From CAZYJR01 sp964647905 (GTDB lineage Bacteria; Desulfobacterota; DSM-4660; Desulfatiglandales; HGW-15): 37,479 bases of DNA. Shown here one piece after another: positions 24,104-31,773 of this stretch. The notes under the pieces were generated by a model that was not told the origin of the DNA, did no database searches, and saw only the letters and a list, made by a program, of their open reading frames with translations. The translations under genes were made by a program, and so were the position numbers. Positions within the stretch are counted from its first letter, which is position 1. Each line of letters opens with the position of its first letter. The DNA lies in contig CAZYJR010000038.1 in NCBI GenBank assembly GCA_964647905.1, positions 1-37,479 of the forward strand, read 5' to 3'.

Positions 24104-26767
24104 TTATCCCAGGTCTATGACCAGCTCCAGATCACCGGTCTCCGGCTCTCGATTCTTGTGAAAGCCGAGCTTTTCCCCGAGGGCCAGCATGCTCACATTC
24201 TCCCTGAGGACCATGCCTCTTACCGTTCTGAACCCATGCTCCGCGGCGATGGAGAGGCACTTTGAGAGCAGGCTTGAACCTATGCCCCTGCCGTGCCACG
24301 GATCCCCGACAACCACGGCGAACTCCCCGGTCCTGCCGTCCGGGTCCCCTATGATCCTTGCCACCCCCAGCATCCGCTCGGCCTCGGGATCATCGTCCAG
24401 GGCCACCAGCGCTATCTCCCTGTCATAGTCGATCTGGGTGTAGCGGGCCAGCATCTCCTGGGTCAGCTCCTTTACGAACCTGAAGAAGCGGTAGTAGATG
24501 GTGGTGGGCGAGAGCACCTTGAAGAAGTCCCGGAAGAGCGGCGCGTCCTCGGGTCTCACAGGTCGTATGAAGAGCCTTGCGCCCTCCTCGGTTTCCAGGT
24601 GGGCTTCCTGGTCCTCGGGATACGGGCTGATCACCAGGTGGAGCGGGGAGGGCCTGTTCGGCGGTGAGACCAGGAGGCGGGCGTCCACCGCAACAGGCTC
24701 TCCGTCCTTGATCAGGACCGGGTTCATATCCAGCTCGGCGATCTCCGGGAAATCGATCAGGAGTTGAGAGAGCCTGATGACCATCTCCTCCAGCCTCTCC
24801 AGGTCCGCTGCAGGGCGGCTCCTGTAGCCCTGGAGAAGATTCCAGGCCCGGGTCTCCTGCATCATGCGCCGGGCCAGCAGCCGGTTCATCGGGGGCAGCC
24901 CGAGGGCGCGGTCCTTGAGGACCTCGGTGAATATCCCTCCCAGCCCGAAGACGATCACCGGGCCGAAGTTGACGTCCCTCTTGGCCCCCAGTAGTATCTC
25001 GAAGTCCGGGTCCGCGAAGTAGGGCTGCATGGTGACCCCGTTTATGCGGGCCGCGGGCTTGTATCGCCGGGCGGATTCCACGATCTTCTTGAAGGCCGCC
25101 CGTACGTCCCCGTCCGAACGGAGATCCAGCCTGACCCCGCCGGCGTCGGTCTTGTGGGTGATATCCGGTGAGTGGAGCTTCATTGCCACGGGGTACCCCA
25201 GCTCGCGGGCCAGGTCGGAGGCCTCCTCCTCGGTCTCCGCGGTCTCTGTCCTGATCACGGGGAGCCCGTAGGCCGAGAGGACCTCCTTGGAGTCGGACTC
25301 CGGCAAGAAGTCCTCGGCCCGCGCCTTGGACAACAGGTCCCGGGCCCTTTGCCGGTCGCAGGCCATATCGCAGCTCAGCTTGGGCGGGACCTCCATCAAT
25401 GCTTCCAGGTTCTTGGAGTATTCGACCATGTACAGGAAGGCCCTGATCGCCCGCTCCGGGGTCTCGTAGGTGGGGATCCCGGCCTTGTTCAGGATTTGTA
25501 CGGCCTTCTCTATGCTCCTGCCCCCCATCCAGCAGGCGAACACCGGATACCTGTGCTCCTTCATGGTGGAGGCCAGGGCCCGGGCCACCGAGACCGGGTC
25601 GGTAAGAGCCTGGGGCGCGAGGATCACCGAGACCGCATCCGTATCCTCCGCCTCGAAGCATACTTCCAGGGTGCGGCGGAACCGCTCGGCAGAGGCGTCT
25701 CCCAGGATGTCGATAGGATTTGCCCGGCTCCAGAAAGGAGGCAGGAACTCGTCGAGCTTCCTTATCGTTTCCGATGCCAGGGGGGCGGGCTCCAGGCCGT
25801 AGCGTGCCAGGGTGTCCGTGGCCATCACCCCCGGCCCCCCGCCGTTGGTGACTATGGCCAGCCTGGAACCGCGGGGGCGCGGCTGCTTGGCCGTCAGCTC
25901 GGCGCAGTCGAAGAGGTCCTGTATAGTGTCCACCCTGACTATGCCGGCCCGCTTGAACGCGGCGTCGTAAACCGCGTCCTCCCCGGCCATGGCCCCGGTG
26001 TGGGAGGCCGCGGCCTTGGCCCCGGCCTCGCTCCTGCCCGCTTTGAGCACGATCACCGGCTTGACCCTGGAGACCGCACGGGCCGCGCTCATGAACTTGC
26101 GGAAGTTTGTCAGGCTCTCTATGTAGAGCAGGATGCTCTTGGCCGAGGGGTCGTTTCCCAGGTAATCGACGAGATCCCCGAAGTCCACGTCCAGCATGGA
26201 GCCTATGCTCACGAAGTGACTGAAGCCGATGTGCTCCCTGAAGGCCAGGTCCAGTATGGCCGTGCAGATGGCCCCGCTCTGGGAGACAAAGGCCAGGTCT
26301 CCGGCCTCGGGCATCTCGGAAGCAAAGCTCGCGTTCAGGCGGACCTCCGGCCTTATTATGCCCAGGCAGTTGGGGCCCACTATGCGGAGCCCGCCGGCAT
26401 ACGCGGTCTCGCGGATCCTCTCCTCGATCTCCTTCCCTTCACGGCCTATCTCCCTGCCCCCGGCCGAGATCACTATGGCCCCGCCCACTTCCTTTTCAAC
26501 GCACTCCTTGACTATATCGTGTACGGTCTTGATCGGCGTGGCAATCACCGCAAGATCCGCTCCGCTCTCCAGGTCCGAGATCGAACCGGCGGCCGGGATC
26601 CCGTGCACGGACTCGTAGTTCGGGTTCACCGGGAGCACCTTTCCCGCGAATCCCCCGTTGATCAGGTTTTCCATGAGCGCATTGCCGATGCTCCCGCCCT
26701 TCTCGCTCGCCCCGACAACCGCCACCTGCGAGGGGTTGAATATCCTCTCCAGATTGTATTGGCTCAT
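24104..26767 (-). CDS. PatZ-like fusion: NDP-forming acyl-CoA synthetase with C-terminal GNAT acetyltransferase
   Basis: An 887-residue protein, the length of PatZ/Pat. In order: a CoA-binding Rossmann domain (VAVVGASEKGGSIGNALM), succinyl-CoA-synthetase-like ligase domains (AFVSQSGAICTAIL; SHTGAMAGEDAVYDAAF), an ATP-grasp domain (VLSAYGLPVIRTE; GYPVAMKLHSPDITHKTDAGGV; FGLGGIFTEVLKD; ELDMNPVLI), then a GNAT domain (RLFIRPVRPEDAPLF; VVVGDPWHGRGIGSSLL). The His of SHTGA, the candidate phospho-histidine of active ADP-forming synthetases, is present, so the synthetase part may be active rather than only a sensor. I chose ATG 26767, which gives the family start MSQYNLERIFNP with AGAGG upstream. 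It may acetylate acyl-CoA ligases. Confidence 0.92.
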   Translation of the reverse strand: MSQYNLERIFNPSQVAVVGASEKGGSIGNALMENLINGGFAGKVLPVNPNYESVHGIPAAGSISDLESGADLAVIATPIKTVHDIVKECVEKEVGGAIVISAGGREIGREGKEIEERIRETAYAGGLRIVGPNCLGIIRPEVRLNASFASEMPEAGDLAFVSQSGAICTAILDLAFREHIGFSHFVSIGSMLDVDFGDLVDYLGNDPSAKSILLYIESLTNFRKFMSAARAVSRVKPVIVLKAGRSEAGAKAAASHTGAMAGEDAVYDAAFKRAGIVRVDTIQDLFDCAELTAKQPRPRGSRLAIVTNGGGPGVMATDTLARYGLEPAPLASETIRKLDEFLPPFWSRANPIDILGDASAERFRRTLEVCFEAEDTDAVSVILAPQALTDPVSVARALASTMKEHRYPVFACWMGGRSIEKAVQILNKAGIPTYETPERAIRAFLYMVEYSKNLEALMEVPPKLSCDMACDRQRARDLLSKARAEDFLPESDSKEVLSAYGLPVIRTETAETEEEASDLARELGYPVAMKLHSPDITHKTDAGGVRLDLRSDGDVRAAFKKIVESARRYKPAARINGVTMQPYFADPDFEILLGAKRDVNFGPVIVFGLGGIFTEVLKDRALGLPPMNRLLARRMMQETRAWNLLQGYRSRPAADLERLEEMVIRLSQLLIDFPEIAELDMNPVLIKDGEPVAVDARLLVSPPNRPSPLHLVISPYPEDQEAHLETEEGARLFIRPVRPEDAPLFRDFFKVLSPTTIYYRFFRFVKELTQEMLARYTQIDYDREIALVALDDDPEAERMLGVARIIGDPDGRTGEFAVVVGDPWHGRGIGSSLLSKCLSIAAEHGFRTVRGMVLRENVSMLALGEKLGFHKNREPETGDLELVIDLG

Positions 26768-26978
26768 CTCGATACCTCTTAGATATCCTCTATCATCTGA
26801 GATATACTGCCACGGTTCGCGAATCCGCTCAATCATTCCTTTGATCCGCCGGGACCGGGCGGGCCGAAGCGGGACATGTCCAATCGATTTCCTCGGGTCG
26901 AGGTGAGGCCGTGCGGCTTGCTGAATCATCCCAAGAGTGTGGAGGAGGCGCTCAAGGGGGGATAGAAGGCCTATTCGC

Positions 26979-27006
26979 TTGACAGGGCGGCAGGGGCCGA
27001 TAGTAT
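26979..27006 (+). promoter_or_regulatory. Candidate sigma-70 promoter of the DUF6883/DUF4926 pair
   Basis: A perfect TTGACA (26979-26984) is followed after 16 bases by TAGTAT (27001-27006), matching the -10 consensus at four of six positions. The first gene of the pair starts at 27099. Confidence 0.5.
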
Positions 27007-27098
27007 TGAGGGTATAGCAAAGTGCCGGTGAAGCGCCGGAGGCAAGGCGGCAACTCTTATGCAACTATCCTGGGGTTCAGCGGTATGGAGGTGAAGGG

Positions 27099-27461
27099 AT
27101 GAGGTTGGCAGAGATAGTTGACCGCCTAACCATTGATTCCAGAAAGTTAACAGATTATGCTTTGAATCCCAATTCACCCTTGGGGCGTCATAAAGCGAAG
27201 GTGTTCAAGGAATTGCTAGGTATTACCGCGAAAGAGCATGCTGCTCTGATGGCCCAAATCAAAGAGGATGCACTCGAAGAAGAAGCCACATTTCATAGTG
27301 AGGACGAATTTGGACAGCGGTACACTGTGGATTTGTTGGTGCAGGGAGCAGCAGGGCGAAAGGCAATTGTGCGCACAGGTTGGCTTGTTTACCCTGACCT
27401 CAATGAAGCCCGGCTTATAACACTTTACGTGAGAAAAGCCGGATCAAAGGGGGTGACATAA
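27099..27461 (+). CDS. DUF6883-like small protein
   Basis: A 120-residue protein. The order of conserved stretches (KLTDYALNPNSPLGRHKAKVF, then a helical part, then GQRYTVDLLVQGAAGRKAIVRTGWLV and ARLITLYV) fits DUF6883. Members are found as small accessory genes and often precede a DUF4926 gene, as here. GGAGGTG precedes ATG 27099. Base composition is lower in GC than the neighbouring chromosome, suggesting horizontal gain. A toxin- or immunity-like role has been discussed for such pairs, but nothing in this sequence proves it. Confidence 0.68.
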   Translation: MRLAEIVDRLTIDSRKLTDYALNPNSPLGRHKAKVFKELLGITAKEHAALMAQIKEDALEEEATFHSEDEFGQRYTVDLLVQGAAGRKAIVRTGWLVYPDLNEARLITLYVRKAGSKGVT

Positions 27462-27824
27462 GTGCCCGAGTTACTTGATGTCGTTGAGCTTATAGTGGAT
27501 GTTCCCGATCGCCGTCTACACGCCGGGATGCAAGGTACCATTATGCATTGTCATACCGGAGACTCTTATGAGGTCGAGTTCAGCGGTGAGGACGGGGAGA
27601 CTCTGGACTTTTTGGCCTTGCGCTCGGAGCAGTTCATTGTGATCTGGAGGGCCAGAACGAAAGAGTGGGTCCCGGTGGTAGAGAGGATTGCCGCACTGAC
27701 CGCTCGATTGCCCGAAGGGGTGGAGGAGGAAGTACTTGACTTTGCCCGTTTTCTCCACGTGCGAAAGCGGCGGGATTCGGACCCCAACAAAGTGCCCGGC
27801 GGGGTCGGGTCGGGCCGATCCTAA
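27462..27824 (+). CDS. DUF4926-like small protein with C-terminal extension
   Basis: A 120-residue protein starting with GTG right after the stop of the DUF6883-like gene. The first 65 residues (LLDVVELIVDVPDRRLHAGMQGTIMHC, YEVEFSGEDGETLDFLAL) form a small SH3-like beta barrel typical of DUF4926. The last 50 residues (VERIAALTARLPEGVEEEVLDFARFLHVRKRR) resemble the helical DUF2281-type segment seen on antitoxin-like proteins. This combination in one protein is uncommon to my knowledge. An AAAGGGGGTG upstream serves as ribosome site. Confidence 0.68.
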   Translation: MPELLDVVELIVDVPDRRLHAGMQGTIMHCHTGDSYEVEFSGEDGETLDFLALRSEQFIVIWRARTKEWVPVVERIAALTARLPEGVEEEVLDFARFLHVRKRRDSDPNKVPGGVGSGRS

Positions 27825-27840
27825 GAACCGAGCATCTCTT

Positions 27841-27978
27841 ATGGACCATGATCAAAAGAGAGTTCTCAAGGCCTTGACGCCTTCGCAGAAGCTGAAGGCT
27901 GTAACGGACCACTACTATTCGGCGAGGCCCCTGAAGGCGGCCGGGCTACGCCGTCAACACCCTCAAATCCGGTCATAA
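27841..27978 (+). pseudogene. Truncated small gene next to the tRNA attachment site
   Basis: A 45-residue frame from ATG 27841. The stretch LTPSQKLKAVTDHYYSARPLKAAGLRRQHP resembles the start of a small hypothetical protein often found beside mobile DNA (pattern: EKLRAVxxLYxSARxLKAAxLRxQHPDW). The usual second half is missing: the frame runs into a stop 14 bp before the tRNA remnant. It is best read as a gene cut short by a rearrangement at the integration boundary, although a real 45-residue protein is possible. Confidence 0.45.
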
Positions 27979-27991
27979 CTCGTTGAAATTA

Positions 27992-28040
27992 TGGCGTCCC
28001 CAAGGGGATTTGAACCCCTGTCGCCGGCGTGAAAGGCCGG
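27992..28040 (-). other. 3' half of tRNA-Glu(TTC): left attachment site of an integrated element
   Basis: On the minus strand these 49 bases contain the anticodon stem and loop (CCGGC-CTTTCAC-GCCGG, anticodon TTC), variable region, T arm (AGGGG-TTCAAAT-CCCCT), the 3' acceptor strand and CCA of a tRNA-Glu. The bases before it on that strand do not form a D arm or the 5' acceptor strand, so the gene is not functional. This is the expected remnant when an integrase recombines in the anticodon region. The intact tRNA should lie at the other end of the element, to the right of this window. Confidence 0.85.
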
Positions 28041-28251
28041 AAAAGAACACTTACCGCAATTTGTCTCCCGATACCTCTAAATAACGGATAATCTGTTAGA
28101 TCAAACACTTACTGAACAAGTTTTTCCCTTGACTTACCTCGGTGTCTCTGGAAATCTAAGCTGGAGGTTGGAAATAGGGTTGGAAAAATCTGTTTTCCAA
28201 CCCGGGCAATCATCCCTTGTCGACCTCCCCACCAAGAAGGAAGGAGATGCG

Positions 28252-29397
28252 ATGAAACGGATCAAAACCAAGTACCCGGGGGTCTACTACCGTGAAGTAC
28301 AGCGAATCGGCGGTAGGGGCACTGAGCGCGTATACTATATCGTTTTCAAGAAGGACGGCCAGATTCACGAGGAGAAGGTGGGCCGCCAGTTCGCGGATGA
28401 TATGACCCCTGCGCGTGCTGCGAACATCCGGGGAGAGAGGATTGAAGGGAAACGCCTCTCGCGAAAGGAGCTGCGGGAGGAAGAAGAGAAGCGGAAGGCG
28501 GCCGAGGAGGGCAAGTGGACCATCCATAGGCTCTTTAGCCACTACCTTGAAGGTCGGCCCCAGAATAAGGCACGAGCAACAGACGCGGGCCGGTACAGGA
28601 AATATCTGGAGCCCGATTTTGGCAACAAAGAGCCCGCCGAACTGGTCCCTTTGGATATAGACCGTCTGAGGCTCAAGCTTCTCAAGGGGCTTTCTCCTCA
28701 GACTGTGAAGCACGTGCTCAATCTGCTCACCTGGATCATCAACTACGGCGTGAAGCGGGGACTTTGCGAGCCCCTCAAGTTTCATATCCAGAAGCCGACA
28801 GTGAATAATATAAGAACAGAGGACCTCACCCCTGAGCAGCTCAGCCGGCTCCTCGATGCGATAGAGAAGGATGAGAATGTGGTCGCCCAGGGAATAATGA
28901 AGATGGCCCTTTTCACTGGAATGAGGCGCGGAGAGCTCTTTCGGCTTAAGTGGGAGGACATAGATTTCGAGCGCGGCTTTATCCGTATAAGGGATCCAAA
29001 GGGTGGCAAGGACCAACAAATCCCTTTGAACGATTCGGCCCGGCGTGTAATAGAAGCCCAGCCCCGAAGCCAAAGCGAATATGTCTTCCCGGGTGAAAAC
29101 GGCGGCCAGAGAGTGACGATCAGCAAAGCCGTAAACAGAATCAAGAAGAGGGCGGAGTTGCCCGCAGACTTCAGGCCGCTCCATGGCCTGCGCCACGTCT
29201 ACGCCAGTATGCTCGCGTCGAGCGGCCAGGTGGATATGTATACCCTGCAGAAGCTCCTCACCCACAAGAGCCCGCTCATGACGCAGCGCTACGCCCATCT
29301 GAGGGATGAAGCCCTCAAGAAGGGGGCGGACCTGGCAGGGGAACTCATTGCGAAGGCGACAGCGAAAAAGAGTGGAGAGGAGCAAGATACCGCATAA
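28252..29397 (+). CDS. Tyrosine site-specific integrase
   Basis: A 381-residue phage-type integrase. The N-terminal 90 residues form an arm-binding region followed by a charged linker, then the SAM-like core-binding domain (TIHRLFSHYLEGRP, about 90-185) and the catalytic domain. Active-site residues are complete: R225 (TGMRRGEL), K253, H311-x2-R314 (LHGLRHVYASML), H338 and nucleophile Y347 (MTQRYAHL). I chose ATG 28252, preceded by AAGGAG; a longer frame from 28129 lacks a ribosome site. It lies 211 bp inside the tRNA-Glu remnant and reads away from it, the usual arrangement. Confidence 0.94.
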   Translation: MKRIKTKYPGVYYREVQRIGGRGTERVYYIVFKKDGQIHEEKVGRQFADDMTPARAANIRGERIEGKRLSRKELREEEEKRKAAEEGKWTIHRLFSHYLEGRPQNKARATDAGRYRKYLEPDFGNKEPAELVPLDIDRLRLKLLKGLSPQTVKHVLNLLTWIINYGVKRGLCEPLKFHIQKPTVNNIRTEDLTPEQLSRLLDAIEKDENVVAQGIMKMALFTGMRRGELFRLKWEDIDFERGFIRIRDPKGGKDQQIPLNDSARRVIEAQPRSQSEYVFPGENGGQRVTISKAVNRIKKRAELPADFRPLHGLRHVYASMLASSGQVDMYTLQKLLTHKSPLMTQRYAHLRDEALKKGADLAGELIAKATAKKSGEEQDTA

Positions 29398-29460
29398 AGA
29401 TATCTATTCGGGATGCGGTGGATTAAATCGAAACAGATGTTTGAGTATGAGGTGCGGGCT

Positions 29461-30822
29461 ATGGCGCAATCAGAAGATGTGGCACAAGCGGAAATTAAAC
29501 GAGGATCTACTGTGGGCGTCGTAGGCCAAGCTTACGATGAGCTGAAGTGCAGAGTTGAGAAGTACGCAAAAGCGGGACTCAACGTGCTTTTTGTTGGGGA
29601 GATACGAAGTGGAAAAGAACTTTTCGCTAAATTTTATATTGAGCAATCGGGAAGAACAAAGTCATATAAAGTAAACTGTGCAGGTGTTTCAGATGAACTC
29701 CTGCATTCAATGGTTTTTGGACATGTCAAAGGTGCTTTTACAGGGGCAGCAAGTAGTCGAGAGGGTGCTATCGATAAATGTAAAGATGGAATTCTTTTCC
29801 TTGACGAGATAGGAGACGCTTCTGAAGCTTTCCAAGCTGCCATTCTGAGGGTAGCAGAAGGAAATAGCTACAGTAAATTGGGATCAGATGACGAAAAGTC
29901 TCCAGAAGACGTCCTGATCATTGCCGCTACCAATAAACCTGAGAAAGTTCGGGAAGATCTGAAGCATCGTTTTACGATTGCATACATTCCTCCACTTCAG
30001 AGATCAGATATACCTGTTCTTGCTGAATCCTTTTTGAAGAAACCCTTAAAGCCTGAATACATAGAAATTCTAGTGCAAAAAGAATATACAGGAAATATCC
30101 GTGAACTGAAGCGGGAGTGTGAAGAGCTTAGCGCGATTGAAGGGAAGAAAATATTCGACAGAAGACGTAGTTCAACCATACCTGTTTCCGATTTTGATTA
30201 CGAACGCTTCGAGAGCGAGATTAAAACATGGTATAAGCATGTACAGCCAATAGTAGATGAGTACTGCTCATTTCAAAAGTTCAAATATAAATATATGCCA
30301 TTATTAGATTGCGATGATTTGGATAACGCTGACCGGGAAGTAATTAGCGGAGATGATGCAGTTCCTGAAAATATTCCAGGAATAGTAGACATCATATATT
30401 ATATCAATAGAGACTTTCACAAGATTAAGGGTAAAACTGTGGTAGAATATTTTCTGAGTAAGAGTATAAACTACAGTGACTTTTTGCCGGTTATTGAGGA
30501 TTTCCCTGGCGCCTTTATCGATTGTATGGACTACTGTTTTGACAGAAAATTGCTCCCGGTAGTTTTATCAGAAATTCGCAGAAAGCATGAAAACCATGAT
30601 GCCCAATCAACTGAAAGTCAAATGCCACATCCGAATGCACTACTTAAGCTTCCTATGAAAGAGGCAGAGCTTATCTTCCGCATATCATATTTAGAGCATT
30701 TGCGGAAAATTCACATAAATGATCCAGATAAAGCTTATAGAATTGCAGGCATACCAAAAACTGCTTACGAACAACGACTGAAACGGTATAAAGACCAACT
30801 TCGTCAGCTGACTGAGAAATAG
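29461..30822 (+). CDS. Sigma-54-activator-like AAA+ ATPase with large unassigned domain
   Basis: A 453-residue protein from ATG 29461 (GAGGTG 6 bases upstream); starts at 29413 and 29437 are possible. Residues 15-225 are a sigma-54-type AAA+ domain with Walker A GEIRSGKE (46-53), a true GAFTGA loop (91-96), Walker B ILFLDEIGD (111-119) and the GNIRELKREC end. No sensory domain precedes it. Residues about 225-410 match nothing I know. The last 40 residues (DPDKAYRIAGIPKTAYEQRLKRY) look like a degenerate Fis-type helix-turn-helix. The gene is markedly AT-rich compared with the integrase 63 bp upstream, a sign of separate origin. It may drive element genes through sigma-54. Confidence 0.85.
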   Translation: MAQSEDVAQAEIKRGSTVGVVGQAYDELKCRVEKYAKAGLNVLFVGEIRSGKELFAKFYIEQSGRTKSYKVNCAGVSDELLHSMVFGHVKGAFTGAASSREGAIDKCKDGILFLDEIGDASEAFQAAILRVAEGNSYSKLGSDDEKSPEDVLIIAATNKPEKVREDLKHRFTIAYIPPLQRSDIPVLAESFLKKPLKPEYIEILVQKEYTGNIRELKRECEELSAIEGKKIFDRRRSSTIPVSDFDYERFESEIKTWYKHVQPIVDEYCSFQKFKYKYMPLLDCDDLDNADREVISGDDAVPENIPGIVDIIYYINRDFHKIKGKTVVEYFLSKSINYSDFLPVIEDFPGAFIDCMDYCFDRKLLPVVLSEIRRKHENHDAQSTESQMPHPNALLKLPMKEAELIFRISYLEHLRKIHINDPDKAYRIAGIPKTAYEQRLKRYKDQLRQLTEK

Positions 30823-31150
30823 AGACCCCCTCCCGATATTCCCCGAAGTATTTGCCCCGAGTCCAACCTCTCCCCTGGCTCATCAAAAATGAAGCCATAG
30901 TTGCCCTTTATCTGAATGCTTTACGTTCCATCGGTCAGATTCAAGCAAAAACTGAGTACTAGGCGAGACAATAGGGCAAAATCTTATTCAAAAATGAATA
31001 TATGTCCAGACTGGTGAGTTTTTTGGTTCGGGTGCCTGAGAGCACTACCAGAGCAAACCATAGTAAGTCCAGTACCATAGGATGCACCCAGGGAATCTGG
31101 CACGCCTCCTGCCCTAATGGTGGACAAAGCCAAGGAGAGGGGGTGAGGCC
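30823..31150. other. Intergenic region without a recognisable gene
   Basis: These 328 bases between the ATPase and the HTH gene hold no frame with a ribosome site or protein-like composition. A pyrimidine-rich stretch follows the ATPase stop, but I see no clear stem-loop terminator or promoter. Confidence 0.5.
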
Positions 31151-31339
31151 ATGGACAGGGGCTTTGATGAGAAGGAGGCGGCTCGAAGGCTGGGTGTTTC
31201 GGTTCAGACTCTGCGCAATTGGCGGAGCATGAGACGGGGCCCTGCCTACTACAAATTCGGGCGGTCTGTTCGGTATTCCGAAGAGGATATTGTAGGATAC
31301 ATGCGGATGCACAAAATTGTTACTGAATGCAGCAGTTGA
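31151..31339 (+). CDS. AlpA/excisionase-like helix-turn-helix protein
   Basis: A 62-residue HTH_17-type DNA-binding protein: FDEKEAARRLGVSVQTLRNWRSMRRGPAYYKFGRSVRYSEEDIV, with the winged HTH pattern (aaxxLGVSxxTLxxWR, GPxxxKxGrsVRYxxxDI) shared by AlpA-like regulators and excisionases. GGGGGTGAGG precedes ATG 31151. In P4-like satellites the equivalent small protein acts as an excisionase and integrase regulator. Its stop codon lies within a 13-base motif that recurs at insertion sequence ends in this window. Confidence 0.82.
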   Translation: MDRGFDEKEAARRLGVSVQTLRNWRSMRRGPAYYKFGRSVRYSEEDIVGYMRMHKIVTECSS

Positions 31340-31350
31340 ATCGCTGTCAA
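31338..31350. repeat. First copy of the 13-mer GAATCGCTGTCAA
   Basis: An exact copy of the sequence found at the right end of the intact insertion sequence (37191-37203) and at 35180-35192, all on the same strand. Similarity does not extend further here, so it may be a worn insertion sequence end or a shared target or binding site. Confidence 0.5.
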
Positions 31351-31446
31351 TAATAATGCGATAGCAAGGAAATTGTCATGGGAATTTATAAGCTTTAAGA
31401 GGTCATCGCTTGGAAAGAAATCGATTATTTTGAGGGAGAAGTAGCA

Positions 31447-31563
31447 TTGATTAAATGCGACGAGTGTATTGGTGGTGATTTCGACGTTATAGTTGTTCTT
31501 GAGAGTAATGTTGACGATGAAATAATTGAAACATGCGACGAGTGTGGTAAGCGAATGTTGTGA
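31447..31563 (+). CDS. Possible small two-CxxC zinc-ribbon-like protein
   Basis: A 38-residue frame begins at TTG 31447 with GAGGGAG 8 bases upstream and ends at TGA 31561. It contains two identical CDEC motifs 22 residues apart, separated by an acidic stretch (FDVIVVLESNVDDEIIET), as in a minimal zinc ribbon. The frame is open upstream to 31399 and reads like protein, so the true start may differ. It sits between the HTH gene and the helicase-like gene. Confidence 0.4.
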   Translation: MIKCDECIGGDFDVIVVLESNVDDEIIETCDECGKRML

Positions 31564-31773
31564 TATTTAATCTGATATGATATTTTATGGCAACTAACCA
31601 TACAATATGAGCAAGGTAGTTAAGCACAGTTAAGAATAGCAGGTGCTTTCGGTCGCACCTGATCATGGAGGGGTAATCGCTAACAGCTCTTGCGGTGGTG
31701 GATCAACGACTGGGATATCTCATTGCCCCTCCCCCAGTAGCCGCCCCGCAAAGGCCCAACTGAGGGATCGTAA

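Noticed and set aside
25172..26782. A 536-codon plus-strand frame opposite the PatZ-like gene
   Set aside because: It is an antisense shadow of a high-GC gene, lacks any domain and its composition (Gly, Arg, Pro, His) is typical of such shadows.
27990..28070. A complete tRNA-Glu gene on the minus strand
   Set aside because: The anticodon stem, T arm and 3' acceptor are present but no D arm or pairing 5' acceptor strand precedes them, so only the 3' half exists.
28210..29385. A 391-codon minus-strand frame opposite the integrase gene
   Set aside because: The plus strand encodes an integrase with all catalytic residues; the antisense frame matches nothing recognisable.
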